The notes: generated from the sequence alone by a model not told the origin. Shown: positions 1-9,626, counted from the stretch's first letter. The stretch is DNA of 64,000 bases from an uncultured Lachnospiraceae bacterium (GCA_947628225.1 CANQYY010000008.1:48840-112839); one strand, 5' to 3'. Made by a program: numbers and translations.

Positions 1-1
1 C

Positions 2-313
2 GAAAATAACCGGGAATATGAGTATGAGCATCTGTTAGTGTATTATACGTTTCTCTGCGCAGCCCGGTGTGTGGATGATTATGATTTTCTGGGAAAAGCA
101 AAACTGGCTGCGGTTAGTTTCCTCATGGTAAGGGATATGGACGCTGCGCTTTTTGTACAAAATGACGGAGCCTATTCAAAGGAAGACCGGATAAAGACAG
201 CAGGGATTTATGCCAGGGAGTTAGAGCATTCAGAGGAGAATATGCAATGTCTGGCAGAAGAAATTTTATTTGGGGAGGGATACCGTACCGGGGAGCTGGC
301 AGACAGCATCTGA
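2..313 (+). CDS. Flagellin lysine-N-methylase (FliB-like), C-terminal part
   Basis: The reading frame is already open at base 2, so the true start lies outside the window; about 103 C-terminal residues are visible. The segments EYEHLLVYYTF, KLAAVSFLMVRD and ARELEHSEENM match, as I remember them, the C-terminal helical part of clostridial FliB-like proteins, which carry a cysteine-cluster domain at the missing N-terminus and methylate flagellin lysines. The cysteine cluster cannot be seen, so the family call rests on the tail only. It ends 39 bases before the rny promoter and is probably an independent unit. Confidence 0.6.
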   Translation, partial: ENNREYEYEHLLVYYTFLCAARCVDDYDFLGKAKLAAVSFLMVRDMDAALFVQNDGAYSKEDRIKTAGIYARELEHSEENMQCLAEEILFGEGYRTGELADSI

Positions 314-351
314 GCAGACGGAGGCGTGGCAGGGATTAGGGGGAGAACTTC

Positions 352-380
352 TTGACATTTGTGTCAAAAAAGTGTAAAAT
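352..380 (+). promoter_or_regulatory. Sigma-A promoter of rny
   Basis: The -35 box TTGACA at 352-357 and the -10 box TAAAAT at 375-380 are separated by 17 bases. The promoter lies about 50 bases upstream of the TTG start chosen for rny. Confidence 0.8.
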
Positions 381-430
381 ACTATATGTTGTACATATGT
401 GCAACGAAAAGAATAAAGGAGGTGCTCCTG

Positions 431-1996
431 TTGCCAGGGTTGATGTTTACAATCGTGGCTGTTATAGTCGTAATTGTTTTATTGGCGATTACTGCTCTCG
501 TTTCCTGGAAAAGTGCCATTTCCTATCATATCAAAGTCGGAGAGGCAAAAGTGGGAAGCGCAGAGGAAAAAGCGAGAGAAATTATTGACGATGCATTAAA
601 AACAGCTGAAACGAAAAAACGTGAAGCTCTGCTTGAGGCGAAAGAGGAAAATCTGAAAGCAAAGAATGACCTCGACAAAGAAGTCAAAGAGCGTAGAGCG
701 GAAGTCCAGCGCTATGAAAAACGCGTGCTGGGCAAAGAAGAAACTTTGGACAAAAAACTGGACGCACTCGAAAAACGGGAATCTAAGCTGAACGCAAGAG
801 AAGTTAGTTTTGAAAAGGAAAAAGAGAGAGTAGAAGAAATCCGTCAAAGCCATCTCCGTGAACTTGAGAAGATTTCCGGTCTTACCACTGAACAAGCAAA
901 AGAGTACTTATTAAAGACGGTAGAAGAAGATGTAAAACATGAAACGGCAGTTTTAGTAAAGGAATTGGAACGTCAGGCGAAGGATGATGCAGATAAAAAG
1001 GCAAAAGATTTTGTTGTAACTGCAATCCAGAAATGTGCGGCAGACCATGTGTCGGAAACGACGATTTCTGTTGTGCCATTGCCTAATGACGAGATGAAGG
1101 GAAGAATTATCGGACGAGAGGGGCGCAATATCCGTACTCTTGAGAATCTTACCGGGATTGATCTGATTATTGATGATACGCCGGAAGCCGTTATTTTATC
1201 CGGATTTGACCCAATTCGCAGGGAAGTTGCCCGTATTGCTTTGGAAAAACTGATTGTGGACGGCAGGATTCATCCCGCCAGAATCGAAGAAATGGTTGAA
1301 AAAGCAAAAAAAGAAGTGGAAACAATGATTCGTGAAGAAGGCGAAGCGGCGGCGCTGGAAGTAGGCGTGCACGGAATCCATCCGGAACTGATTCGTCTTT
1401 TGGGTAAAATGAGATTCCGAACCAGTTATGGTCAGAATGCGTTAAAACATTCCATAGAGGTAGCCCATTTATCCGGTCTTCTGGCCGGCGAGGTGGGTGT
1501 GGATGTCCGTATGGCGAAACGCGCCGGGCTTTTGCACGATATAGGTAAATCCGTCGACCATGATATGGAAGGTTCCCATATTCAACTGGGAGCGGATTTG
1601 TGTCGGAAATTTAAGGAATCCGCTCTGGTTATCAATGCAGTAGAGGCGCATCATGGCGATGTAGAGCCGGAAAGTTTGATTGCCTGTCTGGTACAGGCGG
1701 CTGATGCGATATCCGCAGCACGTCCGGGCGCCCGCAGGGAAACACTGGAAACCTACACGAACAGATTGAAACAACTGGAGGATATCTCCAACAGCTTTAA
1801 GGGAGTTGATAAGTCTTTTGCTATTCAGGCAGGTAGAGAGGTTCGAGTGATGGTAGTGCCGGATCAGATTAATGATGATGAAATGGTACTGCTTGCCCGT
1901 GATTTGTCGAAACAAATTGAGGCAGAATTACAATATCCGGGTCAGATCAAGGTAAATGTGATCCGGGAATCCAGAGTTGTTGATTACGCAAAATAA
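431..1996 (+). CDS. rny: Ribonuclease Y
   Basis: This is the membrane-anchored endoribonuclease that initiates mRNA decay in Firmicutes. In order it has an N-terminal membrane helix (about residues 4-26), a long charged coiled coil (about 35-185), a KH RNA-binding domain with [15 protein letters not shown], and an HD domain with [12 protein letters not shown] as metal ligands. I chose the TTG at 431 because AAAGGAGGT ends seven bases before it; the product is then 521 residues, the usual family length. The frame stays open upstream to 359, but that would start inside the promoter spacer. A terminator follows at 2057. Confidence 0.95.
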   Translation: MPGLMFTIVAVIVVIVLLAITALVSWKSAISYHIKVGEAKVGSAEEKAREIIDDALKTAETKKREALLEAKEENLKAKNDLDKEVKERRAEVQRYEKRVLGKEETLDKKLDALEKRESKLNAREVSFEKEKERVEEIRQSHLRELEKISGLTTEQAKEYLLKTVEEDVKHETAVLVKELERQAKDDADKKAKDFVVTAIQKCAADHVSETTISVVPLPNDEMKGRIIGREGRNIRTLENLTGIDLIIDDTPEAVILSGFDPIRREVARIALEKLIVDGRIHPARIEEMVEKAKKEVETMIREEGEAAALEVGVHGIHPELIRLLGKMRFRTSYGQNALKHSIEVAHLSGLLAGEVGVDVRMAKRAGLLHDIGKSVDHDMEGSHIQLGADLCRKFKESALVINAVEAHHGDVEPESLIACLVQAADAISAARPGARRETLETYTNRLKQLEDISNSFKGVDKSFAIQAGREVRVMVVPDQINDDEMVLLARDLSKQIEAELQYPGQIKVNVIRESRVVDYAK

Positions 1997-2056
1997 TGAA
2001 CGGGTTGAATAAAACCGTTTGGCGTAACATACATCATATTTGCCATAAGTGAATGT

Positions 2057-2112
2057 AACCCGCTGTATTGCAGATAACCTGTCTTTGGTTGCTTGCTGCA
2101 GCGGGTTTTTGT
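2057..2112 (+). terminator. Terminator after rny
   Basis: AACCCGCTG (2057-2065) pairs with CAGCGGGTT (2099-2107), a T run follows, and an inner AACC/GGTT stem fits the loop. Confidence 0.7.
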
Positions 2113-2246
2113 TTACCTTGAGAAACAATATATAGTTATGTTAAAATAACAGGTAGTGACTTAGAGCTACTTCCTGTTTGTTCTACACGGATAAGTTATT
2201 AGAAACAACTACGGAAGTACTCGAATGATAAGTGGAGGGGTATGAC

Positions 2247-3017
2247 ATGTTTAAAATTGCACTTTGTGATGATGACAACGTCTATATAAAAGAATTAGAA
2301 GAAATCATATTAGAATGTAATGATAAACAGTTTGAAATTGAGTTCTATGAATTTGATTCCGGAGAAAAGTTGTTACAAAGTAAAATTGATGATATGGATT
2401 TGATTTTTCTAGATATTCAGATGAAAGGGATGAATGGAAATGAAACGGCTGTCCAGTTAAATAAAAAAGGTTATCAGGGTGTGTTGGTACAATGTTCTGG
2501 TATTTTCATGCCGACACCGGAAACTATAAAAATTTCGCCATATCGCTATTTACTAAAGCAAGATGAAAGGGAAAAGACAGTATTGGAAGTGACAGAAATT
2601 ATAACACAAATGGCAAAAAGTAAGCTTTGTTATGAAATTCAGGGTTCCTATCTGAGGGAAAAAAGGTATTTTCGGATAGCTGATATTGTCTATATTACTC
2701 ATCATCCGAAAGGAAGTGTTTTACATCTTCAAAGAGAAAAGGCAAAGAAGTATCAAGATGGGAAAATTATTGTCCCCTATGATTTTGGACATTTGTCTGA
2801 ATTGTTGAAAACAGCAGACTTTTCAATCCCTCATAATAGCTACATGGTAAATTTGCGATATGTTTCTGATTTTGAACCAAAAACAGAATTTTTTGTGGCT
2901 GATGGGAAGAGCCTTCCTATGTCACGCGGGAAAAAGGAAGCTTTTTTGAATGATTTAGCAAGGTATACGAGAAAGAAGTATAAGGAGAAGTTAAATGGTT
3001 TACGGAATAGTATATAA
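2247..3017 (+). CDS. LytTR-family response regulator
   Basis: A 256-residue two-domain regulator. The N-terminal receiver domain has the acidic pocket CDDD near residues 7-10 and the likely phosphoacceptor Asp56 in LIFLDIQM. The C-terminal half (about 140-245) resembles a LytTR DNA-binding domain as in AgrA and ComE. The ATG at 2247 is preceded by GTGGAGGGG; the upstream in-frame GTG is part of that ribosome site. It overlaps the downstream kinase gene by 23 bases, so the two form a two-component pair. Its position before the biosynthetic genes suggests it controls them, which is inference. A candidate LytTR site is at 4358. Confidence 0.85.
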   Translation: MFKIALCDDDNVYIKELEEIILECNDKQFEIEFYEFDSGEKLLQSKIDDMDLIFLDIQMKGMNGNETAVQLNKKGYQGVLVQCSGIFMPTPETIKISPYRYLLKQDEREKTVLEVTEIITQMAKSKLCYEIQGSYLREKRYFRIADIVYITHHPKGSVLHLQREKAKKYQDGKIIVPYDFGHLSELLKTADFSIPHNSYMVNLRYVSDFEPKTEFFVADGKSLPMSRGKKEAFLNDLARYTRKKYKEKLNGLRNSI

Positions 3018-4317
3018 TTTGTGCATAGTTGCCTCTACGATTGTGGAAATCTATCTTGCTTTTGATTTTTATAAAGCTTTCCATCCTACGAGAACTATTT
3101 TTAAGGAAACATCTAGGCAAATTTTACTTGGGACACTAATTGTTTTAATAAATGTTTTTATTAATCTACAGAATAGTAGTTTGTACAATTTTTTAGGAAC
3201 AACTAGCTTGTATTTTTTAATTTGTATAATTTTAGTGGAAGGAAACATCTGGTTTCGGATTTTTCATTGGCTACTGTTGGTTGTAGTTACCATGAGTACT
3301 GAGTTGATTTTTTCGCTTTTATTGCAGATATCGGGAAAAGATGCAACAAATATGAGTTTTCATAATGAATTTATTATGATCAGCAGTATACTGGGTATGA
3401 AATTATTACAATTTATATTGCTTACGATTATTAAACAGGTGTCGAAGATAAGTGTAAAAAAAGTATCAGCTAAAGTGTTTGCCTCATTTATTCTGATACC
3501 AATAGCGACGTTTGGTATTATGTTTCTGATTCCCTACATTAGAGAAGTGAAGCCAATGATTTCAAAATGGGACATTATCTTGCTTTTGCTTTACTTATTG
3601 TTGTTATTGGGAAATATCTGTCTGTTTTATGTATTTACAAAATATAGTCATATGCTAGAAGAACAAATGCTACAACAATTAAGCTATGTACGATATAAGG
3701 AACGAAAACAGAGTTATAATAAGGCAGAAATATTAGATGAGCAATATAAGGAGCGTATTCATAATATTAAATATTATTTGAAGCAGATTTGTATTTATTT
3801 AGAGGAGAAACAATATACTAAGATTGCAGATGTTTTGTCTGAGCTGCAGATGGGGATTTATAAGGAAGAAGAAGATATAGTCTGCAGTAACCACTTTTTA
3901 AATGCACTTTTGCTTGATTACAGAGAGGCAGCAAAGAAAAATCATGTTCAGGCAGACATTTTTGTAGAAGCAGGGTTTAATATTGAATTTATGAGAGAAA
4001 TGGACATTACCTCTGTTTTAGGAAATCTGCTTGACAATGCAATAGAAGCGTCGAAAAAGTGTGAGAAAGGCTTGGTTTCAGTTGCTTTATATAGGGAAAA
4101 TGGAGGTAGGCTTGCCATATGTCGGATTGAGAACAATTATGTAGGGGAGTTAAGACACGAAGGGGCTAAATTACTTACTACAAAAGAAAATTCAGAATGG
4201 CATGGAATTGGATTGCAAAATGTAAAAAGAATTGTGGAGAAATACAGCGGATATATGCAGCAGGAGTATGAAAAGGGGGTTTATGTAACGACGGTTATTT
4301 TACCAGTGCAAGAATAG
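2995..4317 (+). CDS. GHKL-type sensor histidine kinase (AgrC-like)
   Basis: A 440-residue kinase. The first ~220 residues form about six hydrophobic membrane segments. The cytoplasmic part has a likely phosphoacceptor His in ERIHNIKYYL, an N box NLLDNAIEAS and a G box GIGLQNVKRIVEKYSG, the short GHKL ATPase form found in AgrC and ComD peptide sensors. AAGGAG precedes the ATG, and the gene overlaps the regulator upstream. No AgrB-type processing protease or AgrD-type peptide gene is next to it, so its ligand is unknown; the small ORF at 9651 is the nearest unassigned peptide gene. Confidence 0.85.
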   Translation: MVYGIVYNLCIVASTIVEIYLAFDFYKAFHPTRTIFKETSRQILLGTLIVLINVFINLQNSSLYNFLGTTSLYFLICIILVEGNIWFRIFHWLLLVVVTMSTELIFSLLLQISGKDATNMSFHNEFIMISSILGMKLLQFILLTIIKQVSKISVKKVSAKVFASFILIPIATFGIMFLIPYIREVKPMISKWDIILLLLYLLLLLGNICLFYVFTKYSHMLEEQMLQQLSYVRYKERKQSYNKAEILDEQYKERIHNIKYYLKQICIYLEEKQYTKIADVLSELQMGIYKEEEDIVCSNHFLNALLLDYREAAKKNHVQADIFVEAGFNIEFMREMDITSVLGNLLDNAIEASKKCEKGLVSVALYRENGGRLAICRIENNYVGELRHEGAKLLTTKENSEWHGIGLQNVKRIVEKYSGYMQQEYEKGVYVTTVILPVQE

Positions 4318-4357
4318 AGAATCTTAAATACAAAAAAAACTACTAAAAGAGCAAAAA

Positions 4358-4388
4358 ATTGACCTTTAATTGAATCTTATTGACTTTT
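4358..4388 (+). promoter_or_regulatory. Candidate LytTR direct-repeat operator
   Basis: ATTGACCTTT (4358-4367) and ATTGACTTTT (4379-4388) match at 9 of 10 positions and start 21 bases apart, two helical turns, the spacing at which LytTR regulators bind paired 9-10 bp repeats. On the reverse strand the copies read AAGGTCAAT and AAAGTCAAT, close to the LytTR consensus. The rest of the 230-base gap is AT-rich, with a possible -10 TATAAA at 4430-4435 and no convincing ORF. Function is inferred. Confidence 0.45.
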
Positions 4389-4568
4389 GTGGAATAATGG
4401 GAGCAATAAGTTTGATTAAGGGTTTTTGTTATAAAGGGGAAATTGGTAATATAAACAGTTTCGCCAGTCGATAGAGGTCGATATGATAGAATAATTTTTC
4501 TGTTTTATAAAATTTTGCGAAATTAAAGATTTGCCATTTCTAATGTAATGGGAAGTGAATTAAGGGAA

Positions 4569-5519
4569 ATGAAAATTTTTAAAAGTTACGAATGTATGAA
4601 TGCCTGTATTTTGAATCATATTAATCGTTTTGGCGCAAAAATAAGCGGCAGTGATATTTTCTTTTCTGGTAGAGGGTATCCTATTAGCTATCAAAAAGGG
4701 AAAGTGACTCGTATTTCATCTGAGGGATATGAAGCAAACTTTCGTTTTATGAATCAGTATGGTGTGGAGTACAAATTTGGAAGAGTACCGCCAGAAAAGG
4801 AATTACTTCTTTCATTGCTTGAAAGTTCAGATGCTATAACAATACGGACAGCTTCTGATTTTTTGACCTATGATCCAGTGTTTTCACAGACAAGTGGAGC
4901 ATCACATTTTATAAATATTTTGGATTATAATGATAATAAGAAGGAATTTTATATCGTAGACGGTGATGTTCCATCTGCACAAACAGGAGTTTATGCTGGC
5001 TGGCTGAATGAAAGTGATGTGATGAATGGATGGGCGGCGAAACGGGGTGAGATTTTAACCTTAACATTGTCCGGAAATATTATAGAATCGAAAAGATTCT
5101 GTCAAAAAGTTCGAGAAGATGCGAATAATCAAGTAAAGCAATCAATTACGCAATATTTAAAAGGTAAAAATCATTTCTTTCGTGGCTGCTCAACGGGCGA
5201 GGAAGCAATTATTTGTATGATTCAGGTAATAGAGAAATATTTGTGTAAAAAGGACTTTAGGGAAATAACAATGGATGCCAATTTTCGTCTTCGAGTAGAC
5301 GGATATATGGGAGCAAAAAAATTTTTATTAGAAAAACTTCGGGAACAAAAAAAAATTAGGATGGCAGAGGAATACAAGGAGCTCATTGACAGATGGTCAA
5401 GATGGTGCATGTTGCTGTTAAAAAGCGGTTTGTCTGCAACGGTAGAAAATTTTTCTATTGTAAAAAACAGAATGCAGGAGCTAATTCAACAGGAGCATCG
5501 TATTCTAGAGAGATATTGA
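4569..5519 (+). CDS. BtrH-like N-terminal domain protein (putative acyltransferase)
   Basis: A ~316-residue protein resembling the N-terminal domain of BtrH, the butirosin enzyme that moves an acyl group from a carrier protein to the aminoglycoside. It has Cys9 or Cys13 (YECMNAC), then His113 in SHFINILDYND and Asp131 in FYIVDGD, a spacing that fits a papain-like Cys-His-Asp arrangement. The same pattern recurs in the protein at 14033. The start is uncertain: the ATG at 4548 lacks a ribosome site, while 4569 has GGAAGTG 11 bases upstream. The BtrK-like gene follows after 13 bases. The acyl acceptor is unknown. Confidence 0.6.
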   Translation: MKIFKSYECMNACILNHINRFGAKISGSDIFFSGRGYPISYQKGKVTRISSEGYEANFRFMNQYGVEYKFGRVPPEKELLLSLLESSDAITIRTASDFLTYDPVFSQTSGASHFINILDYNDNKKEFYIVDGDVPSAQTGVYAGWLNESDVMNGWAAKRGEILTLTLSGNIIESKRFCQKVREDANNQVKQSITQYLKGKNHFFRGCSTGEEAIICMIQVIEKYLCKKDFREITMDANFRLRVDGYMGAKKFLLEKLREQKKIRMAEEYKELIDRWSRWCMLLLKSGLSATVENFSIVKNRMQELIQQEHRILERY

Positions 5520-5532
5520 TAGGGAGCAGGAC

Positions 5533-6732
5533 ATGACAAGTGATATTCAAAAGAGGGCTGTTTGGCAATATGGTACCCCCTTGTATTTATATGATTTAGA
5601 ACAATTCAGATTAAAAATAAATAAACTTAGAAAACATTTATTTCCGCAAAGTGGCTTGTTTTTTTCAATGAAAGCAAATCCATTACCTAAGTTTTGCGAT
5701 ATAGCTTATCGGGGAAGATGCGGTGTAGAAATTGCCTCTGCTGGTGAATTAAGTTTATCTCTTTCCGCAGGAGTAAAGCCGGAAGATATTATTTTTACCG
5801 GACCCGGAAAGACAGAGAGAGAATTAGAACAGGCAATAGAAGCTGGAATTTTTATCGTAAATGCAGAGTCAATTCAGGAGATTCGTAAGATCCAGAAAAT
5901 CGCAAGGAAAAAGGAGAGAGTAGTGCCGATTGCTCTGCGGATAAATCCACATGAACGGAAAGGGTCTGGAAAGGTTCAGATGAGTGGCATCGCTTCACAG
6001 TTTGGAATTGAAGAGGAGGATTTAACGGAACCTTTGTTTGAAGAAATATTATCCATGCCTAATATTAGCTTATGCGGGATTCATGTATATATGGGTACTT
6101 CCATTCTAAAGGCAGAGGAGATATGTGAAAATACAGAGTATGTAATACAGCTTGGATTGCGGCTGGCAAATACATATTCTTTTGAACTTACCTATTTGAA
6201 TGCCGGCGGCGGTTTTGGTATCCCCTATTTTCCAAAAGAGCGGGAACTGGATATGAAAGAACTTGACAGCGGCATGAAACAGCTAGGCAATACATATAAG
6301 AGCCAATTAACCGGAACAAGGGTATACTTTGAAAGCGGAAGATATTTGCTGGCAGAATGTGGAGTATTTCTCATTCGTGTGTTGTACCGTAAGAAGTCAA
6401 AAGGGAATTGTTATCTTGTATGTGACGGAGGGGCAAATTTTCATGCGGCATCTGCATTTTTGGGGCGCTTTGTAAGAGGTAATTTTCCTATGTACGTTCT
6501 TGGAAAGAGCGGTGAGGAGCAGGAATTTTATGTGACAGGACCATCCTGTACTCCGACTGATTTAATAGGCCAAAAAGTCAGACTCCCGAAAAATACAAAA
6601 GAAGGAGATATCATTGTAATCGAAAAATCCGGAGCGTACGGTCTGACATATAGTCCATATGGTTTTTTGAGCCATTCACTACCAATGGAAATTGGCTATC
6701 GGGGAGAAGAAGGATTTGAGATTCTCAGGTAG
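5533..6732 (+). CDS. BtrK-like PLP-dependent decarboxylase (fold type III)
   Basis: A 399-residue member of the ornithine/diaminopimelate decarboxylase family. Lys47 in FFSMKANP is the expected Schiff-base lysine, YLNAGGGFGIPY is the glycine-rich phosphate loop, and Cys339 in GPSCTPTD matches the catalytic cysteine of the partner subunit. The GPSCTP context and shape are closer to BtrK, which decarboxylates glutamyl attached to a carrier protein, than to a lysine-pathway LysA. It lies next to an ATP-grasp ligase and two carrier proteins, the BtrI/J/K set. I infer decarboxylation of a carrier-bound amino acid; free diaminopimelate as substrate is not excluded. Confidence 0.75.
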   Translation: MTSDIQKRAVWQYGTPLYLYDLEQFRLKINKLRKHLFPQSGLFFSMKANPLPKFCDIAYRGRCGVEIASAGELSLSLSAGVKPEDIIFTGPGKTERELEQAIEAGIFIVNAESIQEIRKIQKIARKKERVVPIALRINPHERKGSGKVQMSGIASQFGIEEEDLTEPLFEEILSMPNISLCGIHVYMGTSILKAEEICENTEYVIQLGLRLANTYSFELTYLNAGGGFGIPYFPKERELDMKELDSGMKQLGNTYKSQLTGTRVYFESGRYLLAECGVFLIRVLYRKKSKGNCYLVCDGGANFHAASAFLGRFVRGNFPMYVLGKSGEEQEFYVTGPSCTPTDLIGQKVRLPKNTKEGDIIVIEKSGAYGLTYSPYGFLSHSLPMEIGYRGEEGFEILR

Positions 6733-6789
6733 CCGGAGTTATGTTTATGTCGTGAAATGAATATACAAAAAGAAAACGGGGAGGATTGA

Positions 6790-8145
6790 ATGCTCTCATT
6801 TATAAAAGAAATGCAGAATAGGAAGAGTACACAAATATTTTGCTGGCTGTTCAATATTGGTATTGAGAAAGAATGGTATGTTGACCGATTTCAGATAAAA
6901 AACCCGGAAGAGGATAGAGTCGTACAGCATATAGAGGAAATTCTTCTGTTATTAACGAGAAAACAGGATGTCCTTCTTTTGAGAAGAAGACCGGACGCCA
7001 AGTTTCTTAGTGAAATGGAAAAACTTGGATTTGAAACACCGGAAATTCTTTGCCCTGATAGAGAGGATAAAACAAAAACAATAACAGAGTTAGTTCTTGA
7101 AGATAAAAGGGTATTGACAAAGTTGAGGAGAATGACGCATGAGAAGAATATATGTTTGATTCCTTATGGTGTCACAGATAAAGAGGAAACATTGGCAGAT
7201 ATTTGTAACATGAAAATAATTGGATCTACTTCCGTAGTGACTCATTTGACAAACAGTAAATTATATGCAAAAGAACTGTTACAAAAAATTCAGTTGCCTT
7301 CACCGGAGGGAAAAGTGTGTGGGGATTTTGATGAAGTACAGGAGGAATGGGAGCGTCTAAGTAAGAGATTCCGTCGTGTTGTTATTAAAAGACCATATGG
7401 GGCATCCGGTCAGGGATTGTATTTGGTCGAGAATTTTTCTCAATTACAGAGAGTGCTGCATGTCCTAAAACGGTCAGGAAAAGAAAATAGAAAATGGATT
7501 GTGGAAGGCTGGTATGAGGACAAAAAGGATTTAAACACCCAATTATACATATGCGACGATGGGAGCATTGAGATACTTGCGGTAAAGGAACAGATACTTG
7601 AGAATACCGTCTACCGAGGGTCTGTTTTCCCTGCAGTATTGCCAATGGACAGAGAGAATGAGTATTTAAATTCTCTGCGAGATGTTGGAAATAAATTATA
7701 TCAGGATGGGGTAAGGGGGATTGTTGGGATTGACTCTATTATGTTGGAAAAAGAGATTTTTCCGGTAATTGAGATAAATGTACGCTTTACCCTGTCGACG
7801 TATCTATCTATGTTGCCTATGCGATTTGGGGAAAGATACTTTTGTTCTATGTATTATCGAATTTCTTTGTCAAATTGCTGGAATTATATAGAGCTAACAA
7901 AGGCACTTAAGAGTGCGGGGCTAGCTTTTGATAGGAGGAAAGGAGAAGGGATTTTTTGCTATAATCATGCGTGTATTGATCAGAAGACTGTGGGAAAAAT
8001 AGGAAGACTGTTTGTCGTATTTGTTGCTGCTAAAAAAGAACGGTTATGGGGACTTCGTACGGCTTTGGAGTTATTACTGGAGGAAAACAGATATGGTTTT
8101 GGAAGAGATAATACGAGAGAAACTAAGAGAGATTATGCAGATTGA
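6790..8145 (+). CDS. BtrJ-like ATP-grasp ligase
   Basis: A 451-residue ATP-grasp enzyme. The nucleotide-binding strand and loop are VVIKRPYGASGQG (Lys200 onward), and the metal-binding end is VIEINVRFT (Glu328, Asn330); the first ~150 residues look like a pre-ATP-grasp domain. In butirosin synthesis BtrJ uses ATP to load L-glutamate onto the carrier BtrI. The neighbouring decarboxylase and carrier genes make the same job likely here, though the amino acid cannot be read from the sequence. The 3' end overlaps the first carrier-protein gene by 53 bases, which suggests tight co-expression. Confidence 0.7.
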   Translation: MLSFIKEMQNRKSTQIFCWLFNIGIEKEWYVDRFQIKNPEEDRVVQHIEEILLLLTRKQDVLLLRRRPDAKFLSEMEKLGFETPEILCPDREDKTKTITELVLEDKRVLTKLRRMTHEKNICLIPYGVTDKEETLADICNMKIIGSTSVVTHLTNSKLYAKELLQKIQLPSPEGKVCGDFDEVQEEWERLSKRFRRVVIKRPYGASGQGLYLVENFSQLQRVLHVLKRSGKENRKWIVEGWYEDKKDLNTQLYICDDGSIEILAVKEQILENTVYRGSVFPAVLPMDRENEYLNSLRDVGNKLYQDGVRGIVGIDSIMLEKEIFPVIEINVRFTLSTYLSMLPMRFGERYFCSMYYRISLSNCWNYIELTKALKSAGLAFDRRKGEGIFCYNHACIDQKTVGKIGRLFVVFVAAKKERLWGLRTALELLLEENRYGFGRDNTRETKRDYAD

Positions 8146-8329
8146 GAATCCAGAGAAGTTATCTACGAAGGAAGATTTAAAAGAACGTGGAATGGATTCG
8201 TTAAATGCGATTGAATTGGTAGTTGCACTGGAAATGGAATTTGAAATTGAATTTTCAGAGGAAGATTTGTTGGTTGATAATCTTTGTACAATTCAGAAAC
8301 TGGTAGATACGGTAGAAAAGTACCTGTAA
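8093..8329 (+). CDS. Acyl/peptidyl carrier protein 1
   Basis: A 78-residue carrier protein with GMDSLNAIELVVALE; Ser36 is the expected phosphopantetheine attachment site. The ATG at 8093 has GGAGG upstream and lies inside the end of the ATP-grasp gene; the frame is open further upstream but only as overlap. It probably carries the amino acid loaded by the ATP-grasp enzyme and decarboxylated by the PLP enzyme, as BtrI does. A phosphopantetheinyl transferase gene is not visible in the window. Confidence 0.85.
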   Translation: MVLEEIIREKLREIMQIENPEKLSTKEDLKERGMDSLNAIELVVALEMEFEIEFSEEDLLVDNLCTIQKLVDTVEKYL

Positions 8330-8377
8330 ATGGAAACAAAACGGAAGTGGGAAATGAAGATAAAAGGAGAAGATGTA

Positions 8378-8623
8378 ATGCAAACTATACGCAAACAGAT
8401 TGTGGATATCGTAGCAAGTTATGCTGGTAAAGAAATTATAGCGGATGGCGATATTAGTCTGATTGACGACTTGGAGTTTGACTCCCTTCAACTTGTTGGA
8501 GTCTTGACTGAGATTGAGGAAAGGTTTCATACTTCTTTTGAAGAGGGTGAAAAATTGCTGGATATGGTAGACAGTTTGAACAAAATAATAGAGTATGTGG
8601 AGGGGTTCGATGAAATATCTTAA
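8378..8623 (+). CDS. Acyl/peptidyl carrier protein 2
   Basis: An 81-residue second carrier protein with EFDSLQLVGVLTEIEE and Ser36 as the expected phosphopantetheine site. AAAGGAG ends about nine bases before the ATG at 8378; the upstream in-frame ATG at 8330 has no ribosome site. It differs clearly from carrier 1, so it is not a recent duplicate and may serve a different loading enzyme, perhaps one of the two adenylating enzymes downstream. The lipoprotein gene overlaps its last 14 bases. Confidence 0.85.
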   Translation: MQTIRKQIVDIVASYAGKEIIADGDISLIDDLEFDSLQLVGVLTEIEERFHTSFEEGEKLLDMVDSLNKIIEYVEGFDEIS

Positions 8624-9626
8624 GTGGGTTGCGCTATGCCTTAGTTGCATGCTTCTGGTTTCATGTGGGGAAGAAGCTGCCGGAAATCCGACAGGAAAGA
8701 ATCCTGACTTTGACAAGGCACAGGTTCAAAGCTGCGAAACGATCGAAAAGCCGGAGTATGCGTTATCCCCAAATATGAAGCAAATGTTTATTGTCCGTGG
8801 GAAGGAGTCGCCATATTTTATTTTCAGAATGAATGTATCGGGTACGGAGCAGTATATTACCTGCAAACTGGATTCTGAAAACAAATGGAGTACAGAAAAG
8901 GCAGAATGGAGTGACTACATTGTAAAACGCCACAAGAATGATAACAGTTTGATTGTTTCTGATTCCAGAGAAACTTTTTACCTGCTGTGCAGTAATAAGC
9001 AAAAAACAAAGTATTGTTTATATCGGATCAGGAAGGGAAAGAAACCGCAGAAACTAAATATAGATGCTATTTATAGCAGACAGAAGGAAAAGAAGCTGTT
9101 GTCCTTTTGTCTAATCAATGAGAATCGGCTGATTTTCTTCTTTTCGCAGGACGAAACAGACATGCAGGGAAATACAATAGAATATGATACCACAAGAGAA
9201 GAATTCTTAGAAAAAGGCGGTTATGTAGATGATATTTCAGCTAGTTTTGATGAGAAGGGAAACTATTACTGTGTTTCTTCGGGGCAAAAATTGGTCATAA
9301 AAAAATCGCCGTATCGCAAGATTCCGGAAAAGGTTATAAAGTGTGATGCGATAACGGAAGAATGCCAGAATAGTCTTTTAATTATCCAGGATGATTTTGG
9401 ATATATATTAACGGGAAAAGGAATATATGGTGGGAAAATAGATGATGAAAAATGGGAGGAAGTGATTCCGGCGGCGCAGTTACAATTTTGTAAGGATTTT
9501 CCTACTCCGGTATTAGGAATCGCCAATATGGTAAAGGCGGCCGGAGCAGACAGGGAGTTTTATCTTATGACGTGGAAGAACGCAGAATGTTCTGATTTTG
9601 AATGGATTCATTATAAGGCAGATTAG
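8610..9626 (+). CDS. Lipoprotein of unknown function
   Basis: A 338-residue exported lipoprotein. The N-terminus has KYLKW, a hydrophobic stretch and the lipobox LVSC, with Cys19 as the lipidation site. GTGGAGGGG precedes the ATG, which lies inside carrier gene 2. The mature part has repeated Y/F-rich strands that could form a beta-propeller, but I recognise no family. As part of the biosynthetic operon it may bind or receive the product at the cell surface, or sense it; that is speculation. Confidence 0.7.
   Translation: MKYLKWVALCLSCMLLVSCGEEAAGNPTGKNPDFDKAQVQSCETIEKPEYALSPNMKQMFIVRGKESPYFIFRMNVSGTEQYITCKLDSENKWSTEKAEWSDYIVKRHKNDNSLIVSDSRETFYLLCSNKQKTKYCLYRIRKGKKPQKLNIDAIYSRQKEKKLLSFCLINENRLIFFFSQDETDMQGNTIEYDTTREEFLEKGGYVDDISASFDEKGNYYCVSSGQKLVIKKSPYRKIPEKVIKCDAITEECQNSLLIIQDDFGYILTGKGIYGGKIDDEKWEEVIPAAQLQFCKDFPTPVLGIANMVKAAGADREFYLMTWKNAECSDFEWIHYKAD

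Noticed and set aside
359..430. Longer N-terminus for ribonuclease Y
   Set aside because: It would start in the spacer of a consensus promoter; TTG 431 has an ideal ribosome site and gives the normal length.
4318..4547. Search for an AgrD-like peptide gene next to the kinase
   Set aside because: No short ORF with ribosome site and a Cys-containing core was found in this gap.
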